Assembly: GCA_027596035.1 (NCBI GenBank)
Contig: JADGJA010000067.1
Location: 1 to 51,152, forward strand
Source: Thoreauomyces humboldtii
Taxonomy: Eukaryota; Chytridiomycota; Chytridiomycetes; Spizellomycetales; Powellomycetaceae
Direction: 5' to 3'
DNA length: 51,152 nucleotides
Part shown: piece by piece, positions 40,029 to 51,152 of the stretch
How positions within the stretch are numbered: the stretch's first letter is position 1
How the letters are laid out: every line of letters begins with the position of its first letter
Translations under genes and position numbers: made by a program
Notes under the pieces: model-generated
Seen by the model: only the letters and a program-made list of their open reading frames with translations
The model's database searches: none
Told to the model about the DNA's origin: nothing

Positions 40029-43000
40029 CTAAACCGCATCGAGATGAGCATCCAATCTTGGTCCGTGTGATTGCAGTGACATTAAATCGTTGACAGATTC
40101 CATCCCTCGTTCGCTCGTAGGGACGTGGCTGCGGGGCGTTTGTGGAAGAACCCCACTCTTTTCGATTCTGTCGGTAAAGACCTTGAGGGTCTCCGAGGGC
40201 CCCGGAGCAGCCTGGATCTGTCGTACCAGCTCTATCGAAGCCGCGCGGGTTAGGACAAACTCCAACGCTCCGTCCAGAGTCAGGACCTTGAGAGTGCAGA
40301 GATCGTTGACATCGATCGCTCCCTTGTCAATGTTTGTTGTGGATCTTTGTGGCCCTCCCATGGACGCACTGCCTTCCTTGATGGAAACACTGCCCATCGA
40401 GCTCGTCGCGCGGGTGCTACCGTTGCGAACCACCGCGTTCGAGGTGCGGTAGACGTTTATCTTCGAGCTGGCATCAGGCGTGGCTTCGATCTCCTCGATG
40501 CAGATGTACCCCGGCAGAGCGATGACGTTTGCCTTCTTCCATCTCGATAGAATGTTCCACATGATCAGCTGTCCGCTTGACGTCTGAAGTACAGGTACGT
40601 CTGTGAACTGAAGACCCGGAAGCTTTCGCACGACCGCAGTTGCGCTACTCTGTGTTTGCGAAGGGAAAGAGCGTTGCTGAGTTACAAGACTCGGATACAA
40701 CGCGGTAAGGTGTGAGCGGCTCACCTTCGCGTTCAGCAAATTTCCTTTCGATGACCCCATCACAGACTGCATGACCCGTGCAGTAGTGGATGTGTTCTCG
40801 CCATCTTTAGACGCTCGTTTCTTGATCCAACTGCGATAGAGCACCAGGAACTTAGGTGCGAAGATGCCTAGCATTTCAATGAGTTCGGCCCGTGAGCAGG
40901 GACTGCGTTGCAAACCCGGCTACGGGCAACCTTCGAGACTCACATGTCTCTGTGACCGCCGTGCCGATAAGGATGGCGATCGCCCGGAACATGTAGGCGT
41001 AAGCGGCAAACTCCTGAAAAGGTGCCAGACCGAGAGGGGTGAGCATCTGCTCAGTATAAACTCTGCACGAAGATCGTACCGCAGTGTAAACCAAAGGCAG
41101 GAAAAGTCCGCACACTGCTACGATGTTATAAGCCGAGATTCCTAAAAACCAGCGAACAGGAGTAAGATCCTGCGACTCATACTTCAAGAGCCAAAGTACC
41201 CACCGATCCATTTGGACTCGTTGAACTCGGATGTCACATTCCGCGTAAGGAAGCTCAGCACAGTTGTCAGCGCGAGTAGTATACCGTTGAACGCAATGCT
41301 GATGGCGGTCATGACACTCTGTATCTTGCTGTTTGGAGACTGACAAACTCTGACGATTGTCACCGTGTCAATGTAGATCGTGGTTTCAACGGGCGTACTG
41401 ACGCAGACCCAGATCAAGGAAAGGAGAGCTTCTACTCCGACAATCCTAAAGCACAAACAATCCAGATCAATAAGAAGGAGGCAGCCATCGTGGAAAATAG
41501 CATAGCACGGACCCAGCGGCAAATGCTAGGACGTGATGATCGGAAAGTCCGCGAGCCATCATCTGGCAAAACCAGCGTCAATTCAAGCAAGATCTCTGGA
41601 CAACGCGTTTTTGACCTTTTCCGAACCTTCGGGTTGTTAAAGATCTAGTATCGGGAGAGGAAAGAAGATGTGAGCGGACAAGAAACAGAAGCACGCCGCA
41701 GCTTCCCATGCATCACCGACCTTGAACACACGCCAGTTCTTCGCAGCGAGATTCGCAAAGACGAGTCCGAAACCCATGTTGAGTATGAACGGCTGTGCCA
41801 CGCACGTGCTTCGAGTCATTGTTCCGATGTAGAGGAAGGGGGAAATGTTGAGGAGAACCAGGCCGAACAGGACCATCATGAGAGACTTCCAACTGGCGCG
41901 CTTGATCACGGGCTTGAAGCGACTCCGATACGTGACAGTAATGGAGCTGACATTTGTGAACAGAAGGAAAGCTGCTATCAAACAAAAGAGGATGGCTTCT
42001 CCGGAATGCCATTCGGGATTGAGGATCTTGGGTGCTGGCAGATCGGTCGGTACTATTGTTGAACCTCCGAAGAACGAGAGTTGATCACGGTAGATAGTCA
42101 CAGTGTTGTCGATGAACAAAGCAGCTTCTCTAATGTACAAGTAAATAAGAACGTTTTTCAACCCAGAACCAGAACCTTAATAGATCTTCTTACGGGTAGT
42201 CCTGGACGAAAGCGTTTACCTCGCCGTCCCGCTGTATGGTAACCGCCACTGAAGGCGAGGTGAGTCACTGAGTTGTCGTGTTTCCCTCCATTTGGAACTT
42301 ACTTCCTGCCATCGCAGAGTTGCCGTCTGCTTCAAAAGTCAAATTGCCAAGCAGCCCTGGTTTACCAGTCGAAAAAATGCTGATATTCGTAAAGGGCTGA
42401 TCGACAAAAAGGTTAGTATTCGCACTGGCAAATAGAATCCTTTTCGAAACAATGATGGAAGACATACTGTGTAATCCGCTTGAGTGTAGTCTGGATTTAA
42501 AAGCATCGACATGGTAAGGCTGACATTGTTTTTGATAGTTTCGTCAAGGCCGTAAAAAATTGAGAGCGCGCAATCGAAAAGGAGGCTATAACATCCATCA
42601 GTATACTGTCAGCGGGTAAACCCCCATGGTTTATACAATCTTTACTCCTCGTTTGTCCAGGGTTCTGAATTGTCAGATGTGATGTCTTGAGGATACGAGG
42701 AATTGTAAGCAGACATATATTCGAGGTAAAGGGGTGTGCTCTCATTAGCGCCCATAGTTTGCTACAAAAGGAGGATTTAAAATCAATATGTCCTCGAGCG
42801 CAACAAGGCTTTCTGACCTTACCTGAAGATAGACCCCGACGTTGTTCGCTATGTCGTTCCCAAGTGTCTCGTTGACAGTCGGTACAACCATATTGTAAGC
42901 CAAAGGTACGGGAAAATCCTCGATTCCTGCAACATTGCTGCTTTAGCAGCTGCAGCAGTCCAACGCAAAACACAGAAGAAAACGGACCGTTCAAGGTGAC

Positions 43001-44156
43001 CCAGACGTACTCGGCGAATGTGGTGGTGTGAAGTCGGGAATACATTCGTAGCCATAGTCCAGTGGCCTCGCTTTCGTACGCTATGAGCGTGCAAAGTAAG
43101 ACAAATGAGCCTCATCCGTTTGATTTGTTGGATGTTCTTACCTGAAAGAAGGATGATGCGAGCTTTTGAAGCAACGATTGTATCGATGCAGCTGTCCAAA
43201 TCTGCCTGGCTCAATGTCCCGTCAGCGTTGAAACCCTGGTTGGCTAGCACGTTCATTCCAAGGACTTGAGCCTCGGTCACAATCGGCGTCGCAAAGGAAG
43301 CACCGAACTCGGTTTCACTTAGTGCCGAGAACCGATTGTTATACTTCGTTGATTACGGTCCACGTAACGCAAATATGAGATACCTGTAAATAACAGCGAC
43401 GTTATTCCAGCCCATTTCATAGGCAAATTGCGCGAGGTAACCGCCGTAAGTTCCGGCGGATTGGATCAACCGAAATGTATTCCTGCGAGATGTGTTCCCT
43501 AAGTTCGTATGTCTCGTGTGGTCAGCGTCAATGGTGGAAAACTCACGGATATGCTGTTCGGTCCGCAAACTGGCCGGCCGAGACATCTGAAAAGCAATTC
43601 GGAATTTGGAATCCAGCTGTAACCAATGCACTATAGACGGATTGATCTGTTGTGGTTGCTGAAAAACGAGACTTTTGAGATCTGCTTTGTGAAAATAAAG
43701 TCTGACTAGACACGGGACATACGGCCTATCACCGCAATGGGCGAGTGTTGAACAATTTCATATGCGCTTCGAATTGCGTCTACAATCAGAGCAGGCTTAG
43801 TATTTTTCACCAACAAGACCTGGCCAGTCGCTCATACCTGCTCTTGTGAAACCGCTTTCGACAGGAACGAGATTGACATGCGCATCCGGAAGGATGTCCG
43901 GCTGGTTGTTCACCCAGCTAAAAAGCGCTACCCAGTCAGCTTTCAACTGCGGGAACATCGAGCCTGTACCCACTCACTCGATTGCTATTTGAACAGTATG
44001 CATAGCGTTTTGGCCATCTTCCGATGTCAGGTTCTGCCATAGTAGCCCAAGGTTCAGCTGATAAGTGCTCGGTTTCACGGCCGTTGAAATTGAAAGGCGG
44101 CTGGCAAGCAAGAGGAATGAAAACAGAGATGGCCACATGGTGCTGCGTCCACGCAT
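40029..44156 (-). CDS. Class C G-protein-coupled receptor (GABA-B-like)
   Basis: This is a cell-surface receptor with an extracellular venus-flytrap ligand-binding domain followed by a 7TM_3 domain. The start at 44156 gives a signal peptide (MWPSLFSFLLLASRLSIS). The ectodomain has receptor-family features: GLLWQNLTSEDGQ, WVNNQPDILPDAHVNLVPVE, AIRSAYEIVQHSPIAVIG, TFRLIQSAGTYGGYLAQFAY, GWNNVAVIYS, ARIILLSAYE and AEYVWVTLNG, plus several N-glycosylation sequons. Membrane segments include AILFCLIAAFLLFTNVSSIT, LMMVLFGLVLLNISPFLYIG and LNMGFGLVFANLAAKNWRVF, the last being the typical TM3 and second-loop signature. AISIAFNGILLALTTVLSFL and FAAYAYMFRAIAILIGTAV follow. The cytosolic tail (about 250 residues, exon 40029-40880s) has a possible PH-like strand pattern (ANVIALPGYICIEEIEA) and Ser/Thr-rich segments. 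The ligand is unknown. More than ten short introns make exact exon edges approximate. Confidence 0.85.
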
Positions 44157-44727
44157 GGTTGCGAGGTCTGCGGTGCGATTGCTGAAAGACCGTTTGAGGT
44201 GAGTTGGAGGGGAAACCTCTTCAAGAGCTTCAAGCAGCTCCGCTCGCTGACGTAAACGTTTTTGGAATCTCGGACGACCATCTACCTGGAGCCGACCACC
44301 TGCGAAAGCCCGATACCGAGGAAGCCTCGTGAACTGGACAGCGATTTTTTCTATGATTTGGTCATTGGATACAGTTACAATCCAGGGCGATGCTTGCAGC
44401 CGCGACAAAATCTTGGTCACTAGTCACAAGATTAAAAGTTACTCACTCCGGTCAAAGGTACCTGCTGGTCCTCTTATCATCGAAACAAAATGAGCTAACG
44501 ATGTGTTTTTGCATGTTTACAGGAATGGGTCTGGACCTCCTGATCCACTTCGGGAAAGTGGCACACCTCTTTGGGACTACAAAATCTCAAGCGTTTTTGT
44601 ATGATATCATTGAACTCTACAACCATCTGAAAAAGTGAACTACAACCATGCATTGTACAGTGTTGTACGCGCGTAATCCTGCCGTACAATGCATGGCACT
44701 CAACCTTGCACGTTTCATCTTGTCTCC
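44157..44727. promoter_or_regulatory. Divergent intergenic region GPCR / TACC protein
   Basis: Open frames in both directions exist, including an N-terminal extension of the GPCR frame to 44420, but they lack conserved features; the signal peptide argues for the start at 44156. The segment contains the perfect inverted repeat at 44646-44696. Confidence 0.45.
44646..44696. repeat. Perfect 13-bp inverted repeat, 25-nt spacer
   Basis: The sequence ccatgcattgtac (44646-44658) is exactly reverse-complemented at 44684-44696 (gtacaatgcatgg). Each arm contains the palindrome atgcat. It lies about 30 bp upstream of the preferred TACC start and includes the alternative upstream ATG at 44689. Confidence 0.9.
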
Positions 44728-47700
44728 ATGGATGATATGGAATGCTGGCCTGAACCTGCACCTCACCGTCGCATTCCTAAACAATTGCAGGGGAAATTAC
44801 CTGACCATGTCGCCCCGAGACTCCCGAGTGTGTGGCCCGGCAGCCCTTCGGATATCGTGTATACCGGTAGGTTCTTGCTGTCCAAAAAAACGGCTTAGGT
44901 AAGCAGTGAGTCATTCATCACGTTGCAGGTGTCCCACAGCAACGCAATCCGGACATGAGCCTGTTTGTGCGCCTCGTCCGAATGTAGAGCTATTGTTGGC
45001 TGCAGCGATGCGTAAGCACTCCCGGTATGCAAAGCCCCAAGCTCGGACACTCCGCCTCGCAATCTTTCTGCATTTCATCCTTCTCATCTACTCTTTGCGG
45101 ACAGAGCGTGCTACCACCCACCCTTGCTGAACATCCAATCGCAGACCCAATCCCCTCGGGTCCAGCACTACCGAGAGCAACGAGATACCATCTGGCTGCA
45201 GTGCCATCATCAGAATCAACTCTCAGGAGCTGTACAGACCTACACAAATTCTGCGCTGGACCGTGAGATGAACGGGATGCCTAGTCTTCTCGCACACGAC
45301 TTTGCGGCGAACAACCCCACATACGGACCCATGCAAACAGTGAGTATCATATTCTTGAGAAGAATATTGGGATTGGCTGTCGGTCTGGTGTGGCTACCTG
45401 GTGGAAACTGCACCGCGCAACAAACATCGAACGTGATGTTCGCCGTGAGAGCCTTCTCATTACCCACTTCTTGTGCTCTACGCTCAAGAGTTTCTCGCTG
45501 AAGCCTTTCTTTTTGCCTCTGTAGCTCGCAGAGTCATCCCACAAATCCACACCGCCGAAACTGCGCTTATTTTCTCGAGACATGTCACCGACTCCTCTTA
45601 CGTCCACCGGAGAGGAGTTTTTCGAACTCGACTTTGCATCTCCGAACACTGTGATTCCCGACACCCCGGGACATTCCCGAGCGCGTCGCTCACCTCCTCC
45701 AACTCCTCCATGTGCGCGACGAGCTTCACGCAGTCCGATGAGCGGAACAGCTACTGGACCATCTTGGGACAAGGATGTCAGTGAAGTTCCCAGCGGCCGG
45801 AAAGCCGTCATTTCTCCCACCTTGTCGAATGGTCTACGCCGACGCGGGAGCTCGGACTCGGGATCATCAATCGAGGTGGACATCACAGTTGCTGAGGCCG
45901 TGGAAATGCTGAAGGCGAGATCTCTCTCCAAATCGCCTCCTCGCAGCGGAGCCAGGGTCATATTGGAGCGTGATTTCGGCGCTGCAGTGCTTTTAGATGG
46001 ATCTTCTGCGAAAGAGCTTGACGCGGGCGCGCAGGACGCACCCGTTGAGTCTTCCAGCTCCCAACAGGAAACTCCTTCTCCAAAGAGAAGGGCAGCCTAT
46101 CACGTGGAAAGGATGGAATCCGCATCGCCGGTCGTGCTTAAGCGCGACACTCCGTTGCGCACTCGCGACGGTAGTCGACGCAACTCTCCTCGGCCCTCGC
46201 ATGCCGAGCAGCTTGGAAGTCTGGAAGATTCGCTGACTTTAGCGTGTGAATCGGCAAGTCGAGCAATGACCACATCGACCGCAGCACCTGTGCGACAATC
46301 GCAGTACGACGAAGGATTCGAACGGGAAATACGCCCTTCGGCACACACCTATCAACCAACTGCTAGCCATGACACTGACGTTTCGCTAGAATCCCTTGAT
46401 CTCACGCCCCATATTGAACACCAATCTCGACCACTAGAGGTTCACCATGAACGACCCGTCTCTCGAACCAGCTCTGCAGGATCCGCTCGATCCTCGCCTG
46501 CCCTTGTGGCAGTGGCGGCTGAAGCGAGACTGGACTCTCCTATCCGTGTCAGCGCAATCAATGTTTCCCCGCTTCTCGATCCACCCGTCCGCACTCAAGA
46601 AATCAATTTGTCTCAGGCTTCCGAAAGGCGCTCCAACTCACACTCTGCATCTCCAAAGAACACAAGACCAGAGCTCACGGCTTCCAATACTCCTATGAGC
46701 CTATCGTCTAGGGGCCCCTTCGCAGAATCTGCCGCTCCGCAGCGCAATGATGAGCGCTTCCACGAGACCTCGTTGTTTGAATCGCGCGGTCGACCTTCCT
46801 ATGACCCGATGTCAGGGTCGTCACAGCAAGACCATCGCGTCATCCCTTCGAGGTCGGACACCTCCAGATACAACCCCAAATCCCACCCGAACTCTCCAAG
46901 ACTTGCATCCTTCGGCAAGCTCATGACTCCAATGCGCCCCCAGCAATTCGATTCACATGCGATGGCAGAGTTTGATCCTCTCGTGAAAACGATGAGCGGT
47001 AATGACCATCTCATGGGTTTCGAATCGCCTCAAGGCCCAAACGGAATCATCGACATGAACGCCGGTGCCCGTCAACAGACTCCTGTCGCACAGCGAAGAA
47101 CCACTTCAGGTTCAGCAAACAGTCCTCCTGTTCACCTCATGGATTCAGCCATAGACTGTCCCACACCGAAGAGTGTCCCCAAGTACACCGAAAAAGACGT
47201 TGAACGGATGCAAGCGGAACTGAAAGCTAGGGTAACGTGGGCGGAAAAAGTTGCATGAGTCTACCCGAGGTCTTTTACTGATGCCCTCCTTCTTCAGCTT
47301 GAAGCAGAGTACGAGCTCATGGCACAAGAGACGATGGAAAATTTCCAGAAAGAGCAGGCTGCAAAATGGAAGCAGGCTACCCGCGAATGGGACACACTCC
47401 GATTGCGTCTCATCGGTGAGTAAACCAACCGGAATCCAGAATAGGCTTGCCGTTGCGTTTTCTAACGTTTGCACTGGATGTCATCAGACGAAAAGAATGC
47501 GGATCGCGACCAAGCAGCCCTAGAATACGATCGCATCTACGAAAGCCTTCACGCGACCCATGCGGAAAAGATACGGCTAGCAAAAGAGAACGACGTATGG
47601 GAGGTCAAAAACAAGCAACTGAAATTGGACTTGTCGGACATGCGAGAGGTAAGACCGAGACAATTTACAGTGACACAAAACTCCAACCTCGGGCTTCGTG

Positions 47701-48145
47701 AGAAATTGACATTCTTTCCAATTCGTTCCCAGTCCACCAAGTTGCTTACCGGTCAAATCGACGAACTCAAGCAGCACGTCACCCAACGTGACGAGCAGTA
47801 CGCGCACCTGAAAGCTCACGCTCAAGAAAAGTTGAACTGGTAAGCCCGCAAAAAAACCTCACCCCTGCATTCACCTTGGCCCCTTTTTCGCAACGGAAAA
47901 AGCCAGAAAAGTCTCACCAAAGGGGTTTTCTTCCCACCACCAGCGCCAACGACGAAAACGAGAAGCTGGCCAACGCCCACGCGCTAGCCATGTCCACCAT
48001 GGACGTCAAGCTCTCTCGTTTGGACTCCAAGGTCAAGACGTTGGAAGTAAACTTACAAGCCAAGAACGAAGCTTACAATCAGCTGGAAGACATCTGCGAC
48101 GGACTCGTCCGAGAGCTGGACAGTCGCGGAGGTGCGGAAAGATGA
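44728..48145 (+). CDS. TACC-domain coiled-coil protein
   Basis: TACC proteins bind XMAP215/TOG polymerases and load them onto centrosomes or spindle poles (fission yeast Alp7 is the fungal example). The C-terminal 200 residues carry the TACC coiled coil: EAEYELMAQETMENFQKEQ, ENDVWEVKNKQLKLDLSDM, QYAHLKAHAQEKLN, CANDENEKLANAHALAM and NQLEDICDGLVREL. The last three align well with the end of animal TACCs. About 700 residues of Ser/Pro-rich, probably disordered sequence precede it, including SP-type phosphosites. The large exon around 45541-47232 is preceded by a well-phased junction (PMQT|LAESSHKS). Upstream exons to 44728 follow from compatible splicing (VYTG|VPQQRNPD) but have no homology support; the minimal start is the ATG at 45582. 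It is divergent from the GPCR. Confidence 0.82.
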
Positions 48146-48233
48146 AGGAAGAAAGACAACAGGGACATCGCGAAGAAGAAACGTTCGAACGGAAGAAAGA
48201 AGAACAAGGACAAAAACAGAGCCCGCACATTTG

Positions 48234-48273
48234 TGGGGGGTCTGTGACGTGAAATTGGGGGGAGGGGGGGAGG
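48234..48273 (+). other. G-rich tract 3' of the TACC gene
   Basis: Runs of six, six and seven guanines occur (tggggggtctg ... ttggggggaggggggga) about 90 nt after the TACC stop. On the plus strand, and so in a TACC 3' UTR, this could fold into a G-quadruplex. I only see the runs; structure is inference. Confidence 0.5.
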
Positions 48274-48288
48274 ACAATAAGGTGATTG

Positions 48289-48696
48289 TCATCGAGCAAT
48301 CATAATAGATTGGGGTGTCTTCTTTTTGCACATAAGGACTTGTCGTTTTTTGGTGGGTTTGTTGCCTTTTGCGACCCGCTTTGCAGGAGAGACGGCTATC
48401 GAACTGCGCAGCATAAGGCCGCGAGGTGTCACTAGTCTGACCTCCTGTTGGGGCCATGTACTGCTGTACTGATCGTCTAAGCCGTGCATCCCGAGCACCA
48501 GAAGACCGTTGATGGTGACTTTGTAACTGGATGTCTTTGCATATCATAGCTGCTACATTACTACTGTGTAAGCCGATCCTTACCTTTTGGGCCACCCGTC
48601 CGTTAACCGTTGGCATCCCCACGTAAAGATGCAAGTAAGTATCAGACGGACTCGAGCGCTTTGGACCACGAGAAAAGTCCCTCCAGGGGTCGTCAT
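48289..48696 (-). CDS. Possible small spliced protein, unrecognised
   Basis: The frame from ATG 48696 (MTTPGGTFLVVQSARVRLIL) reaches a good donor, aaaag|gtaagg. After a 57-nt intron ending catccag it joins YKVTINGLLVLGMHGLDDQY and ends at 48289 with a lysine-rich tail. The protein would be about 115 residues. An overlapping frame without splicing is longer but less protein-like. I recognise no family. It sits between the 3' end of TACC and the 3' end of GSK3. Confidence is low because only one junction and general composition support it. Confidence 0.3.
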
Positions 48697-49263
48697 CTGT
48701 CATGTACGTCGAAAGGTGGTGGTGGCTGCTTTCTGGCAACGGCGTGGGAACAACATTCGAGAGCTACCATACCAAGGATTCGCATCCATCTTGCTCGTGA
48801 AAGCAAGCTCCCATGGAAAGTGCTGTGATTTTACAGCACCATCAGATGCGTCCCCTGTGTTATGGCTTGAAACCGAGTTCAGCGGTGCAAAAAGGCGACA
48901 GCTTTACGGGGTCCGCAGAGGGCCCGTCGGGTCATGCGGCTCATGACTCGTGCCCGCTGACCCGTCCCGCTTCCAAAGCAACAAGCTGCCTTTCATCATC
49001 CGAACTCCATGTTTGGCCGGTACGAAACCCGTCCGGAAGCAAGAAAGAAAGGGTACCAAAATATTTATAAGAAACGGCGAGAGTGTCACGTCACAGCTAA
49101 GCGGGGTCTTTTTGCGTCCAACTCGCGCCCGCAGCTCATGTGTGGGAAGGAGGGGGGGAAGGGGTTTTCTGTCTCGACCAAAGGTCCAGGGACGTTTTCA
49201 GAGCGACCGAAGAGAAGCGAAAGCAAGAGGACGCAACGATCCCCCAGAAGGAAGTTCCACTCT
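48697..49263. other. Spacer upstream of the small gene, downstream of GSK3
   Basis: I see no supported gene in this 567-bp interval. A g-rich stretch (gggaaggagggggggaagggg) lies at 49142-49163. It should contain the GSK3 3' UTR. Confidence 0.4.
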
Positions 49264-50992
<1,729 letters not shown>

Positions 50993-51152
50993 GTTGAGTC
51001 GCTGCGGAAGAAGGGTGGTGGGACGGACGAGGTTGGACGCGCTGCGCAGTGATTGCGATCGGTTCTCGGACAGGAACTATGCCTGTGGGAGCTCAGGGTT
51101 CGACTCGGGCGAGGAAGATGGGAGATGTGTTTGGAGACGACCAAAAAGGGGG

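Noticed and set aside
43974..44420. N-terminal extension of the GPCR to an upstream start
   Set aside because: It would bury the signal peptide (MWPSLFSFLLLASRLSIS) about 94 residues into the protein; the ATG at 44156 is more consistent with secretion.
45347..45961. Minus-strand 204-codon frame
   Set aside because: It is antisense to the disordered N-terminal exon of the TACC protein and its translation has no recognisable features.
48053..48739. Minus-strand 228-codon frame as one exon
   Set aside because: It overlaps the 3' end of the TACC gene and reads through a strong donor/acceptor pair; the spliced alternative in another frame looks more protein-like, though still weak.
51090..51110. 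ggttcgactcg, resembling a tRNA B box
   Set aside because: No acceptor stem, A box or anticodon arm can be placed around it.

Overview
This window reads as nuclear DNA of a flagellated (zoosporic) fungus, most likely a chytrid-grade lineage. It has dense intron-containing genes on both strands, short introns (about 45-140 nt) with GT-AG ends, and no operons, CRISPR or bacterial signals. The gene content is the main argument. A nexin-dynein regulatory complex subunit (DRC2) and a C20orf85/LLC1-type ciliary protein require a motile flagellum. An NCKAP1/HEM subunit of the SCAR/WAVE complex, which to my knowledge is absent from Dikarya but kept by crawling chytrids, sits directly beside DRC2. The rest (KDM5, peroxisomal ABCD transporter, TFIIIC, COPI beta', m3C tRNA methyltransferase, GSK3, TACC) is general opisthokont equipment.

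Layout. 334-1215 (-) is an unrecognised spliced gene, and 1216-2426 is gene-poor with a degenerate minisatellite. 2427-3248 (+) is the LLC1-type ciliary gene, convergent with KDM5 at 3460-9008 (-). KDM5 is divergent from a peroxisomal half ABC transporter at 9652-12224 (+). The largest TFIIIC subunit follows at 12434-19507 (+), carrying an unexpected PHD finger. DRC2 at 19722-21589 (-) is head-to-head with NCKAP1 at 22009-27083 (+). 27219-27543 holds a long foldback plus direct repeat that overlaps the 3' end of an unrecognised gene (27486-28298, -). A METTL2/Trm140-type tRNA methyltransferase (28671-30157, -) is divergent from COPI beta' (30563-34032, +).

34342-39836 (+) is a large TmcB/TmcC-type multi-pass membrane protein, convergent with a class C GPCR with a periplasmic-binding-type ectodomain (40029-44156, -). 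44728-48145 (+) is a TACC coiled-coil protein. A weak small gene follows at 48289-48696 (-), and GSK3 fills 49264-50992 (-).

How the genes fit together. Zoospore swimming (DRC2, LLC1 protein), amoeboid crawling (NCKAP1), microtubule/centrosome organisation (TACC) and environmental sensing (class C GPCR, TmcB-like protein) lie within one 50-kb block among housekeeping genes. Splice models were built by hand from conserved protein alignment and reading phase. For KDM5, TFIIIC, DRC2, the ABC transporter and the LLC1 gene, all deduced exons sum to an intact frame. For NCKAP1, COPI beta', TmcB, the GPCR and TACC, some internal junctions were not worked out base by base.
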